DNA of 39,163 bases, taken from NCBI GenBank assembly GCA_963696325.1, contig CAVOJV010000007.1, forward strand, positions 1-39,163. The letters are read 5' to 3'. The position numbers and the translations under genes were made by a program. Position 1 is the stretch's first letter. The number at the start of each line of letters is the position of its first letter. The notes beneath the pieces are model-generated. The model did not search any database. It was not told the origin of the DNA and was given only the letters and a program-made list of their open reading frames with translations. The stretch comes from CAVOJV01 sp963696325. Lineage in GTDB: Bacteria; Pseudomonadota; Gammaproteobacteria; Competibacterales; Competibacteraceae. Positions 1 to 7,744 of this stretch are shown here, one piece after another.

Positions 1-1247
1 CGGAGCAGGATCCGAGCAACGCCGGCTGGCAGCATGATTTGGCGGTGGCGCACAGCCGGGTGGGCGACGTGCTGGAGGCGCAGGGCAAGCTGGAGGCGGC
101 GCAGGCGGCGTTTGGCGGAGTACCTGGCGATCAGCCGTCGTCTGGCCGAACAGGACCCGAGCAACGCCGGCTGGCAGCGTGAGTTGGCGGTGGCGCACAG
201 CAGGGTGGGCGACGTGCTGCAGGCGCAGGGCAAGCTGGAGGCGGCGCAGGCGGCGTTTGGCGGAGTATCTGGCGATCAGCCGTCGTCTGGCCGAGCAGGA
301 CCCGAGCAACGCCGGCTGGCAGCGTGACTTGGCGGTGGCGCACAGCCGGGTGGGCGACGTGCTGGAGTCGCAGGGCAAGCTGGAGGCGGCGCAGGCGGCG
401 TTTGGCGAGTATCTGGCGATCAGCCGTCGTCTGGCCGAGCAGGACCCGAGCAACGCCGGCTGGCAGCGTGACTTGGCGGTGGCGCACAGCCGGGTGGGCG
501 ACGTGCTGCAGGCGCAGGGCAAGCTGGAGGCGGCGCAGGCGGCGTTTGGCGAGGATCTGGCGATCAGCCGTCGTCTGGCCGAGCAGGACCCGAGCAACGC
601 CGGCTGGCAGCGTGACTTGGCGGTGGCGCACAGCCGGGTGGGCGACGTGCTGCAGGCGCAGGGCAAGCTGGAGGCGGCGCAGGCGGCGTTTGGCGAGTAT
701 CTGGCGATCAGCCGTCGTCTGGCCGAGCAGGACCCGAGCAACGCCGGCTGGCAGCGTGACTTGGCGGTGGCGCACAGCAAGGTGGGCGACGTGCTGCAGG
801 CGCAGGGCAAGCTGGAGGCGGCGCAGGCGGCGTTTGGCGAGTATCTGGCGATCAGCCGTCGTCTGGCCGAACAGGACCCGAGCAACGCCGGCTGGCAGCG
901 TGACTTGGCGGTGGCGCACAGCCGGGTGGGCGACGTGCTGCAGGCGCAGGGCAAGCTGGAGGCGGCGCAGGCGGCGTTTGGCGAGTATCTGGCGATCAGC
1001 CGTCGTCTGGCCGAGCAGGACCCGAGCAACGCCGGCTGGCAGCGTGACTTGGCGGTGGCGCACAGCAAGGTGGGCGACGTGCTGCAGTCGCAGGGCAAGC
1101 TGAGGCGGCGCAGGCGGCGTTTGGCGGAGTATCTGGCGATCAGCCGTCGTCTGGCCGAACAGGACCCGAGCAACGCCGGCTGGCAGTGGGACTTGGCGGT
1201 GGCGCACAGCAGGGTGGGCGACGTGCTGGAGGTGCAAGGAGACCTGA
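1..1247 (+). repeat. Tandem array of 144-bp coding repeats
   Basis: Units begin with GAG(T/G)A at 118, 263, 407, 551, 695, 839, 983 and 1127, with a partial unit before 118. The spacing is 144 bp except 145 bp between the first two listed, which is the frameshift. Units differ at only a few bases, for example GCGCAG/TCGCAG after CTGCAG or CTGGAG, and AGCAAG/AGCCGG/AGCAGG. Such near-identity indicates recent unit duplication or ongoing homogenisation. It also means short-read assembly may have collapsed or expanded the copy number. Confidence 0.95.
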
Positions 1248-1506
1248 CGGGCGCGCGAATCTCAGGTACGAGCCGGCCCTGCACATCTTCCGTCGGCTGC
1301 TGGGAGAAAGGAACCCCGACACGACGGTGTCAGCGTGGAGGCTCATGACCAGTCTGGCGAGAGATGGCGAAAGCGAAGCTGTTGTAGACGTTTTTCGAGA
1401 GTGCCTAGCGTGGCTGCTGACCGCTGACGCCGAGACACTGTCCGCCGACCAGCTCACGATAAGAGCCTACATTCAGGAACTGATTGCGTCGGGTCGTTCC
1501 GAATAG
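1..1506 (+). pseudogene. TPR-repeat protein, 5' truncated and frameshifted
   Basis: The reading frame encodes about eight copies of a 48-residue helical unit (core EYLAISRRLAEQDPSNAGWQ, then RDLAVAHSRVGDVLQAQGKL), typical of tetratricopeptide-like solenoids used for protein-protein contacts. The start lies outside the window. The frame is broken several times: one extra G near 117 and one near 262 (GGCGGAG instead of GGCGAG), a missing G near 1102 compensated by an extra G near 1126, and another shift near 1250. After the last shift the correct C-terminus resumes (YEPALHIFRRLLGERNPDTT) and ends at 1506. The breaks fall in short G/C runs, so sequencing or assembly error in a repeat is as likely as real decay. 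A 368-codon antisense frame (131-1237) comes from the repeat's codon bias and is not a gene. Effector domains often found with such repeats are not visible here. Confidence 0.75.
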
Positions 1507-1580
1507 CTTCCGGAACCCTTGGCTTGCAAGGCGGCACAGGGTAAGTTACGGAGCCGATCGATGCTGAGGCCGTCAGGGTA

Positions 1581-1725
1581 GGAGAGCATGCAAAACCGGG
1601 GGAGGCACTCAGAGTCGGCGATGTGATCGGCATAGGAGTTTCGGGAGTGGCATCCCGGCTGTCGGGCGGAGGGTGATGAAAAACTGAAAAAGGCGGCTTA
1701 GCTCCCCCGGTTTTGCATGCTCTCC
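1581..1725. mobile_element. MITE-like element with perfect 24-bp inverted repeats
   Basis: Positions 1581-1604 (GGAGAGCATGCAAAACC, then a G run and AG) and 1702-1725 are perfect reverse complements and enclose 97 bp with no credible ORF. The total is 145 bp, the size of a miniature inverted-repeat element or of the two fused ends of an insertion sequence that lost its transposase. No clear target duplication is visible on either side (AGGGTA before, CACTCA after). It lies between the end of the TPR gene and the 3' end of gor. It could also act as a bidirectional transcription barrier, but there is no U tract. The parent transposon is not recognised. Confidence 0.6.
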
Positions 1726-1791
1726 CACTCACCTTATCCAGCAGGGTTACATGGTCAGCATACTACCTGGCTACCTCGTATCCGCGGTCCC

Positions 1792-2461
1792 CTAGCGCAT
1801 GGTCACCAGCTCTTCGGCGCTGGTTGGATGGATTGCCACGGTATCATCGAAATCCCGCTTGGTGGCGCCCATGCGGATGGCCACGGCGAACCCCTGGAGC
1901 ATTTCGTCGGCATTGGGACCGATGATATGGCAACCGACGACTTGCTCCTGGGTACCCACGCATACCAGCTTCATGGCGGTGTCGACCTTATGCTCGGTGA
2001 AGGCGTGATACATCGAGGTGAAGCGGGTCTGATAGATCTTGACTGCGTGTCCATGGGTCTCGCGGGCCTCCGCTTCGGTCAGGCCCACGGTACCGATGGG
2101 TGGGTGGCTGAACACCACGGTGGGGATGTTCTCATATACCAGCCGGCGGTCCGGCTGATTATTGAACAGGCGATCCGCCAAACGCCGGCCAGCGCCAATG
2201 GCTACTGGAGTCAGGGGAAAGCGGTCGGTAATGTCGCCGATCGCGTAGATGCCGGGAATGTTGGTGTTCTGGAATGCATCGGTGGGGATGGCGCCGTCCT
2301 GATGCAACGCTACTCCCGCCGCTTCCAGGTTGAGATCCCTCGTGAGTGGCTCGCGGCCGACAGCCCACAGCAGCACATCCACGTGCAAATCTTCACTACA
2401 GCCATCACACCGAACACGCAGGGAACCATCAGCCAACCGCGCCACGGCGTTGATCCGGGTG
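1792..2461 (-). pseudogene. gor: Glutathione reductase, C-terminal half (disrupted gor)
   Basis: This is the C-terminal part of a glutathione-disulfide reductase, which reduces GSSG with NADPH in the cytoplasm. Visible are LLWAVGREP, NTNIPGIYAIGDI (FAD-contacting GD motif), NIPTVVFSHPPIGTVGLTE of the dimerisation domain, and the catalytic-base region AIHPTSAEELVTMR at the C-terminus. Homology starts exactly at codon ACC (TRINAV...), next to the insertion junction at 2461|2462. The open frame runs on to a fortuitous ATG at 2517 inside the inserted DNA, adding foreign residues. The N-terminal half is at 4890-5569. Joining 2461 to 4890 gives an in-frame gene of 1,350 nt (449 residues), against 450 in E. 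coli Gor, so only the insertion inactivates it. Confidence 0.93.
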
Positions 2462-2520
2462 TTGGACGAAGCCGCTACGCGGAGGAAACTGCGGCGCTGT
2501 AGTCGTGTTGAAGTCAAGAT

Positions 2521-2569
2521 GTGACCTCGCCCCTCATCCGAGGGATATTGATAAGGAATGCGAGGTTAC
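2521..2569 (+). other. Stem-loop at the start of the recombinase gene
   Basis: GTGACCTCGC (2521-2530) pairs with GCGAGGTTAC (2560-2569) with one wobble position, around a 29-nt loop that contains the AAGGA ribosome-binding sequence. The start codon ATG at 2558 enters the right arm of the stem. It could be one end of the IS91-like unit (these use subterminal hairpins) or a structure limiting recombinase translation. Neither role is shown by the sequence. Confidence 0.4.
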
Positions 2570-3493
2570 CGCAAGATGGAAGACATGTCCGCTGTCGCAG
2601 CTGCGAATTTTGACAAGAACTACGAACTGCACCAGAAGCACCTGAAGCTCAAGGGCTTGCAGCCAAAGACGATCGAGGCGTATTCGCGCGCCATCCGCCG
2701 GGTAGGAGAGTACTTCGATCATCAGATCGACGATCTGAGCGAGGTCGACCTGTTGGATTACTTCACCGACCTGCGCGAGACGCACTCCTGGAGTTCGGTC
2801 AAGCTCGATCTGTACGGGCTCAAGTTCCACTACGAGCACGTGCTGAAGAAACCCTGGGTGGCACCCGGTCTGATCAAGCCGCCGCGCTCACAGCGCTTGC
2901 CGGACATCGTCACGGTCGAGGAGACCGAGCGGATCTTTCTGGCCACGCAGGTGCTCAGTTACCGCGTCTTCTTCTTCACGCTCTACAGTCTCGGTCTTCG
3001 TCTGGGAGAAGGGTTGCGGCTGACGGTCGCCGACATCGATGGCGCACGCGGGCATGTGCATATCCGCGATGCCAAGGGCAACAAGGATCGCCTGGTGCCG
3101 CTGCCGACGGCCACCCACCAACTCCTGCGCCGTTTCTGGCAGCGCCACCGTAATCCCGTTCTGCTATTTCCCAATCGCCGCGGCGGATTGCCAGGCGCGC
3201 GTACCGCCAGGACACCGCTCGATCGCGGCGGCGTTCAGAAGGCACTACGGGCGGTGGTTGAATCCTGCGGTCTAAAAAAGCACATTTCGCCACACAGCTT
3301 GCGCCACGCCTATGCCACGCACCTCGTCGAGGCGGGCGTCGAGCTCACCGAGGTTCAGAGCATTCTCGGCCATCACTCGATTCTCACGACGGTTCGCTAC
3401 ACCCATCTGACGGATCAAACCAAGCATCACGCCATCGACCGCATCAACGCGCTGATGAACCGCTATCGCCTGGCCAAGGGGACGCCGCGATGA
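2558..3493 (+). CDS. Tyrosine recombinase of the inserted element
   Basis: The protein (311 aa) has the two-domain layout of XerC/D-like integrases. An N-terminal SAM-like DNA-binding domain (about residues 20-105, KGLQPKTIEAYSRAIRR) is followed by the catalytic domain. Catalytic residues are visible: Arg in YSLGLRLGEGLRL, Lys in KGNKDRLVPLP, the HxxR box SPHSLRHAYATH, the second His region LGHHSILTT and the nucleophile in VRYTHLT. The extra helix region that marks integron integrases is absent: PNRRGGLPGARTARTPLDRG runs straight into the HxxR region. Some IS91-family elements carry a recombinase of this kind upstream of the transposase, and here its stop overlaps the transposase start (ATGA). 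An alternative start is ATG 2576. In context it may resolve, circularise or integrate the element. Confidence 0.9.
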   Translation: MRGYRKMEDMSAVAAANFDKNYELHQKHLKLKGLQPKTIEAYSRAIRRVGEYFDHQIDDLSEVDLLDYFTDLRETHSWSSVKLDLYGLKFHYEHVLKKPWVAPGLIKPPRSQRLPDIVTVEETERIFLATQVLSYRVFFFTLYSLGLRLGEGLRLTVADIDGARGHVHIRDAKGNKDRLVPLPTATHQLLRRFWQRHRNPVLLFPNRRGGLPGARTARTPLDRGGVQKALRAVVESCGLKKHISPHSLRHAYATHLVEAGVELTEVQSILGHHSILTTVRYTHLTDQTKHHAIDRINALMNRYRLAKGTPR

Positions 3494-4596
3494 TCCGCCT
3501 CAGCTCTGTCATCGCCGAATTCGAAGCGGACTTCCTGACGCAATTTCGCCACCGGCTGAGCTTCGAGCAGCTTCAAGCCCTTTCGGCCATGCGCGATTGC
3601 CGCAGCCCGGCCAGCCCGATGATGCAGGTCCAGTGCGAAGGCTGCGATCAGCAAAAACTCGTTCCGCATTCCTGCGGCCATCGCCTTTGCCCTCACTGCC
3701 AGCACCACGAGAGCCAGCAATGGCTGGAACGTCAGATGCAGCGCCTGGTCCCGGCCGACTACTTTCTGCTGACCTTCACGCTGCCGGCCGAATTGCGCGG
3801 GCTCGCTGCGGCGCACGCCGACGTCGTCTTCGATTTCCTGATGCGCAGTGCCTGGGAAACGGTGCACCGCTTCAGTCAGAACGACCGGCAGTTGCAGGGG
3901 ACGCCGGGGGCGATCGCGGTACTGCACACGCACTCGCGTCGGCTCGACTTCCACCCGCATGTCCATCTCGTCGTCCCCGCGGCGGCGGTCGATGCGGCGA
4001 AGCAGCAGTGGCGACGCAAGCGGCGCGGCAAGAACGGCACCTACCTGTTCAACAAGAAGGCGATGGCCAAGGTCTTTCGGGCAAAAATGCTGGCGGCGAT
4101 CGAGGCGGCCGGCATTTGCTTGCCGGCGTGCTATCCGCGGGAATGGGTGGCACATTGCAAATCGGTTGGCAGCGGCGAGAAGGCCCTGATTTACCTCGGT
4201 CGTTACCTCTACCGCGGCGTCATCCGTGAACAGGACATCCTCGCCTGCGAGAATGGCCGGGTGAGCTTCCGCTATCGCAGCGCCGAAACCGGCACGTCGG
4301 AAAAGCGCTCGCTCACCGGCGCTGAGTTCCTCTGGCTGATTCTCCAGCACGTGCTGCCCAAGGGCTTTCGCCGCGCTCGCAATTTCGGCTTTCTGCACGC
4401 CAATTGCAAGCGCCTGATCGGCTTGCTGCATCTCTTGCTGAAGTTCGATCCGAACCGCTTCAAGCCCCCACGCAAGGAGCGGCCACCGATGCTTTGCTCG
4501 TGCTGTGGCGCTGTGATGGCGATCGTCAGGACGCGGATTCGCTCCATATCGCCCGGAGTCATCGCCGTCACGCCGGTCGTTACGGTCGCCATCTGA
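3490..4596 (+). CDS. IS91-family HUH (Y1) transposase
   Basis: A rolling-circle transposase of 368 aa. The N-terminal zinc-binding domain carries CEGCDQQKLVPHSCGHRLCP and CQHH (about residues 50-75). The metal-binding HUH motif is HPHVHLVV (about 157-164), and the catalytic tyrosine region is YLGRYLYRGVI (about 234-244). A C-terminal CSCCG zinc knuckle (about 336-340) fits the family. Length is close to typical IS91-family members, so it looks complete. These enzymes nick one strand and move a single-stranded intermediate from oriIS to terIS. It is translationally coupled to the recombinase by a 4-bp overlap. Single-stranded DNA made by this enzyme is also the form in which attC hairpins fold, which makes the pairing with the adjacent attC notable. 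Confidence 0.92.
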   Translation: MIRLSSVIAEFEADFLTQFRHRLSFEQLQALSAMRDCRSPASPMMQVQCEGCDQQKLVPHSCGHRLCPHCQHHESQQWLERQMQRLVPADYFLLTFTLPAELRGLAAAHADVVFDFLMRSAWETVHRFSQNDRQLQGTPGAIAVLHTHSRRLDFHPHVHLVVPAAAVDAAKQQWRRKRRGKNGTYLFNKKAMAKVFRAKMLAAIEAAGICLPACYPREWVAHCKSVGSGEKALIYLGRYLYRGVIREQDILACENGRVSFRYRSAETGTSEKRSLTGAEFLWLILQHVLPKGFRRARNFGFLHANCKRLIGLLHLLLKFDPNRFKPPRKERPPMLCSCCGAVMAIVRTRIRSISPGVIAVTPVVTVAI

Positions 4597-4841
4597 CCAT
4601 GTAAGCCGAGACCTCAGCGCTGTCCGGCCGTGTTCGGGACTTCAGTTTCCCCAAGCTGAGCGACGCGGCCGCGCGGAATTCCGCACCCGGGACGCAAAAA
4701 CCGCCTCATTCGCGAAACCTTTGCCGCCTGGGCAGCGGCACTTCGGGACCTCCCGCTCCCGGCCCTACAGCGTTCATGCCTTTGGGGTAAATCCAAAAAA
4801 GATATTTGCAGAGGGCGCGCCCAGCGCTCCGGACCGGGCTT
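4597..4841. other. Non-coding tail of the inserted element
   Basis: About 245 bp between the transposase stop and the attC-like site. I see no credible ORF, RNA gene or terminator with a U tract. It is GC-rich with short self-complementary patches (for example around GACGCGGCCGCGCGGAATTCCGC, given here only by its SacII/EagI-like core GCGGCCGCGC). It may contain the right end of the IS91-like unit and leftover sequence of an older cassette. Confidence 0.5.
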
Positions 4842-4889
4842 GTCCAACAAACGGATAGATCGTGGCTTCGCACGATCTATCCTTATTCG
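4842..4889 (+). other. attC-like recombination site (single-strand hairpin)
   Basis: The left box GTCCAAC (4842-4848, fits RYYYAAC) is followed by AAAC, then GGATAGATCGTG (4853-4864), the loop GCTTCG (4865-4870), the complementary CACGATCTATCC (4871-4882), TTATTC, and the cleavage-side G at 4889 followed by TTAGGC of gor (fits GTTRRRY). In the circular form the right box would be GTTGGAC, a perfect partner of the left box. The stem would then extend by GGCTT/AAGCC with a bulged G. The two spacers are unequal (4 and 6 nt), giving the asymmetry attC sites need for strand choice. The folded site is about 54 nt, within the short end of known attC sizes. Confidence 0.85.
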
Positions 4890-5569
4890 TTAGGCAGGAT
4901 AGCGACGCCATCGCTGACCATCTGCGCCATCAGGTTTTCCCGCAACATGGCGTCGAAGGGCCTAAGCAGCAGTTCTCCCCGCAGCAGCAGGGTGACGTCG
5001 GCGCCCAGCGCCTTGAACATGCCGGCCAGTTCCACGGCGATGTAGCCACTGCCCACGACAGCCACCCGCTGGGGACATTCCTCCAGCTCGAAGAAGCCAT
5101 CCGAGGTGATGCCCAGTTCAGCGCCGGGCAGATCCGGTACGCTGGGGCGGCCACCGGTGGCGATAACGATGTGATCGGCGCTGTAACGTTCGCTATTGAC
5201 TTCCAGGATATGGTGGGCGTCCGTGAAGCGGGCGCAGCCGCGAAGCAGGTCTACCTGGGAATCCGCGAGGTAGCTTATGTACCAGTCATTGATTCTGCGA
5301 ATATAGGCGTCACGGGCATCCTTCAGGGCTTGCCAGTCAAAACCCCGGCGTTCCAGGCGAAACCCGTAACCGGGAGCATCGTCCAGGGAATGTGCCAGAC
5401 TGGCCCCATACCACATGATCTTCTTGGGCACGCAGCCCACATTGACGCAGGTACCACCCAGGCGGCCACTCTCTACCACCGCGCAGCGGGCCCCGTAACG
5501 GGCCGCTCGTTCCGCCACCGACAATCCGCCGCTGCCGCCGCCGATGGCGATGAGGTCATAGTGTTTCAT
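4890..5569 (-). pseudogene. gor: Glutathione reductase, N-terminal half (disrupted gor)
   Basis: Starts at ATG 5569 (MKHYDLIAIGGGSGG, the FAD-binding GxGxxG) and contains the redox-active disulfide motif GGTCVNVGCVPKK and the start of the NADPH-binding domain (VAVVGSGYIAVELAGMF). The native frame ends ...AILPN at the junction with the inserted element. It then reads GAA TAA from the element, so translation stops at 4883. The start is chosen because homology begins exactly there; the open frame upstream is an antisense shadow of prlC. It is divergent from prlC, with 129 bp between the starts. Without the C-terminal dimer interface and catalytic base the fragment should be inactive. Confidence 0.93.
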
Positions 5570-5698
5570 GAGGATTCTCTTCGAGCGTTTGTGTTCGGCG
5601 ACAGGATACCGGAATATTTCAAGGGAGGAAAAATAAGCAGAACGCCATCCTAACCGCTCTAAATCAATTGTGAAACTTCGCTGACTGAGTATCGATAC

Positions 5699-7738
5699 AT
5701 GACTAACCCACTGCTGGACATGACTGGCCTGCCGCCGTTTTCCGCTATCCGACCTGAACATGTGGAGCCTGCCATAGCTGAGATCCTGGCTCAAAACCGC
5801 GCCCACCTGGAGCAATTGCTGGATACCGACGCCGCTTTTACCTGGGACAATCTGATCCGCCCCCTTGAGGATATGGATGACCGCCTGAGCCGCGCCTGGT
5901 CGCCGGTCAGCCACCTGAACGCGGTGATGGATTCCCCGGAATTGCGCGTTGTCTACAATGCCTGCCTGCCCAAACTGAGCGAGTACTTCACCGAGCGCGG
6001 CCACAACGAGCGTCTCTACCAGGCCTACCACGCGATTGCCCAGGGACCGGAGCATGGACGCCTGGACGCCGCCCAGAAAACCGTCATTGATCATGCCCTG
6101 CGGGATTTCCGCCTGTCCGGTATCGCCCTGGCGCCGGAGCATAAGACCCGTTACAAGGCCATCATGCAATCCCTGTCTCAGCTCCAGTCCACGTTTTCCG
6201 AAAACGTGCTGGACGCCACCCAAGCCTGGAAGAAGCACGTCACCGACGAGTCGCTGCTGTCCGGCCTGCCGGACTCGGCTAAATCCCTGGCCCACCAGAC
6301 TGCGGAGCGGGAGGGACAGACAGGCTGGTTGCTGACTCTGGAGTTCCCGTCCTATATGTCGGTGTTGAGCTACGCTGACCGCCGGGAACTGCGCCGGGAA
6401 CTGTACGAAGCCTATGCTACCCGGGCGTCTGAACAGGGGCCACAGGCCCACCAATGGGACAACTCCGGGATCATGGAGAGCATCCTCGCGCTGCGCTTCG
6501 AGGCCGCCCGTCTGCTGGGCTTCAGCGACTATGCCGAGTATTCGCTGGCTACCAAGATGGCCAAATCCCCGGCCCAGGTGCTGGATTTCCTCACCGATCT
6601 GGCCCGGCGTTCCCGGCCTCAGGCGCTGCGGGAACTGGAGGAAATCAGGGACTATGCCCGCGAAATTCACGGCGCCGGCGAACTGGAAGCCTGGGATGTG
6701 GGTTATTACGGGGAAAAGCTGCGCCAGCACCGTTACCAGATATCCCAGGAGGAACTACGTCCCTATTTCCCTGCAACCCGGGTCGTTCAGGGCCTGTTCG
6801 CGGTTGCGGAGCGGCTTTATGGCCTGAAAATACAGCCCACGGACGGGGTGGAGGTATGGCATCCGGATGTGCGGGTTTATGAGATCCTGGAAGACAACGG
6901 TTCCCTGCGCGGGCGGTTCTATCTGGACCTTTATGCCCGGCCCAACAAGCGTGGCGGCGCCTGGATGGATGGCTGCGTGACGCGCCGGGTAACCGCTCAT
7001 GGCATGCAGATTCCGACCGCCTATCTAGTCTGCAACTTCACGCCCCCCGTGGGCGATGTGCCAGCCCTGTTCACCCACAACGAGGTGACGACCCTGTTCC
7101 ACGAATTCGGCCACGGCCTGCACCACTTGCTGACCCGCGTGGATTATGCGCCGGTGGCCGGCATCCACGGTGTGGAGTGGGACGCCGTGGAATTACCCAG
7201 CCAATTCATGGAGAACTGGTGCTGGGAGCGTGAAGCGTTGGATCTGCTCGCCGGCCATTACCAAACCGGTGCGCTCATCCCCGAGGATCTGTACCGGCGA
7301 ATGATCGCCGCCAGAAACTTCCAGTCAGCGATGCAAATGGTGCGGCAACTGGAATTCGCGCTGTTCGACTTACGCCTGCACCGGGACTTCGATCCCCAGC
7401 AGGGCGGCCGCGTGCTGGGCATCCTGGACCAGGTCCGCCGGCAAGTGGCCGTGGTCATGCCACCCGCCTTCAACCGCTTTCCCCACAGCTTCTCTCACAT
7501 CTTCGCCGGCGGCTACGCAGCGGGCTACTACAGTTATAAATGGGCGGAAGTGCTGTCGGCGGACGCCTTCTCCCAGTTCGAGGAGCGCGGTATCTTTGAC
7601 CGGCCCACCGGAGCGCGTTTCCTTGAGAGCGTGCTGGAAGTGGGCGGGTCCCGGGATGCCATGACCAACTTCGTCGCATTCCGGGGCCGCGAGCCGCGCA
7701 TCGATGCATTGCTGCGGCACAGCGGGATCGCCGCCTAA
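5699..7738 (+). CDS. prlC: Oligopeptidase A (M3 zinc metallopeptidase)
   Basis: A cytoplasmic zinc endopeptidase of 679 aa that degrades oligopeptides and cleaved signal peptides. The N-terminus (NPLLDMTGLPPFSAIRPEHV) matches oligopeptidase A, and the M3 active site is intact: HEFGHGLHHLL (HExxH, near 7,100-7,130) with the downstream glutamate region GVEWDAVELPSQFMENW. Length agrees with E. coli PrlC (680 aa). In enterics prlC also lies close to gor, so the pairing is conserved here although gor is broken. No strong Shine-Dalgarno precedes ATG 5699. That start is favoured because it matches the family N-terminus. Confidence 0.96.
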   Translation: MTNPLLDMTGLPPFSAIRPEHVEPAIAEILAQNRAHLEQLLDTDAAFTWDNLIRPLEDMDDRLSRAWSPVSHLNAVMDSPELRVVYNACLPKLSEYFTERGHNERLYQAYHAIAQGPEHGRLDAAQKTVIDHALRDFRLSGIALAPEHKTRYKAIMQSLSQLQSTFSENVLDATQAWKKHVTDESLLSGLPDSAKSLAHQTAEREGQTGWLLTLEFPSYMSVLSYADRRELRRELYEAYATRASEQGPQAHQWDNSGIMESILALRFEAARLLGFSDYAEYSLATKMAKSPAQVLDFLTDLARRSRPQALRELEEIRDYAREIHGAGELEAWDVGYYGEKLRQHRYQISQEELRPYFPATRVVQGLFAVAERLYGLKIQPTDGVEVWHPDVRVYEILEDNGSLRGRFYLDLYARPNKRGGAWMDGCVTRRVTAHGMQIPTAYLVCNFTPPVGDVPALFTHNEVTTLFHEFGHGLHHLLTRVDYAPVAGIHGVEWDAVELPSQFMENWCWEREALDLLAGHYQTGALIPEDLYRRMIAARNFQSAMQMVRQLEFALFDLRLHRDFDPQQGGRVLGILDQVRRQVAVVMPPAFNRFPHSFSHIFAGGYAAGYYSYKWAEVLSADAFSQFEERGIFDRPTGARFLESVLEVGGSRDAMTNFVAFRGREPRIDALLRHSGIAA

Positions 7739-7744
7739 AAGCGC

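Larger units (their letters stand above)
2462..4889 (+). mobile_element. Cassette-like element inserted in gor, ending in an attC-like site
   Basis: The 2,428-bp insert sits between G2461 and TT4890 of gor. It starts TTGGAC and ends with an attC-like hairpin that begins GTCCAAC (4842-4848) and ends at G4889. When circularised, the junction reads GTTGGAC, fitting the GTTRRRY integron core site and exactly complementary to the left box GTCCAAC (RYYYAAC). Both flanks read G|TT, as at secondary (non-attI) integration sites of integron integrases. Inside lie a tyrosine recombinase gene and an IS91-type transposase gene overlapping by 4 bp, with about 245 bp of non-coding DNA before the attC. It is either a gene cassette carrying an IS91-like unit or an autonomous element with cassette-type ends. 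No integron integrase lies in the window. Confidence 0.85.

Noticed and set aside
131..1237. A 368-codon minus-strand ORF antisense to the TPR repeats
   Set aside because: It is open only because the 144-bp unit has no stop in that frame. Its composition (repeated LQHVAHPAVRHRQV) is an artefact of the repeat.
118..1247. Regular repeats considered as a CRISPR array
   Set aside because: Units are contiguous, 144 bp, coding and without unique spacers.
1717..2502. Plus-strand ORF opposite the gor 3' fragment
   Set aside because: It is a shadow of gor. The minus-strand translation has clear glutathione reductase motifs and the plus-strand one has none.
2558..3493. Tyrosine recombinase considered as an integron integrase IntI
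   Set aside because: The extra helix region specific to IntI is missing between the catalytic Lys region and the HxxR box, no attI or cassette array is present, and the gene lies inside the mobile unit with an IS91-type transposase.
4883..6730. Minus-strand ORF of 615 codons covering gor and beyond
   Set aside because: Only the part from ATG 5569 has glutathione reductase homology; the upstream 387 codons are antisense to prlC.
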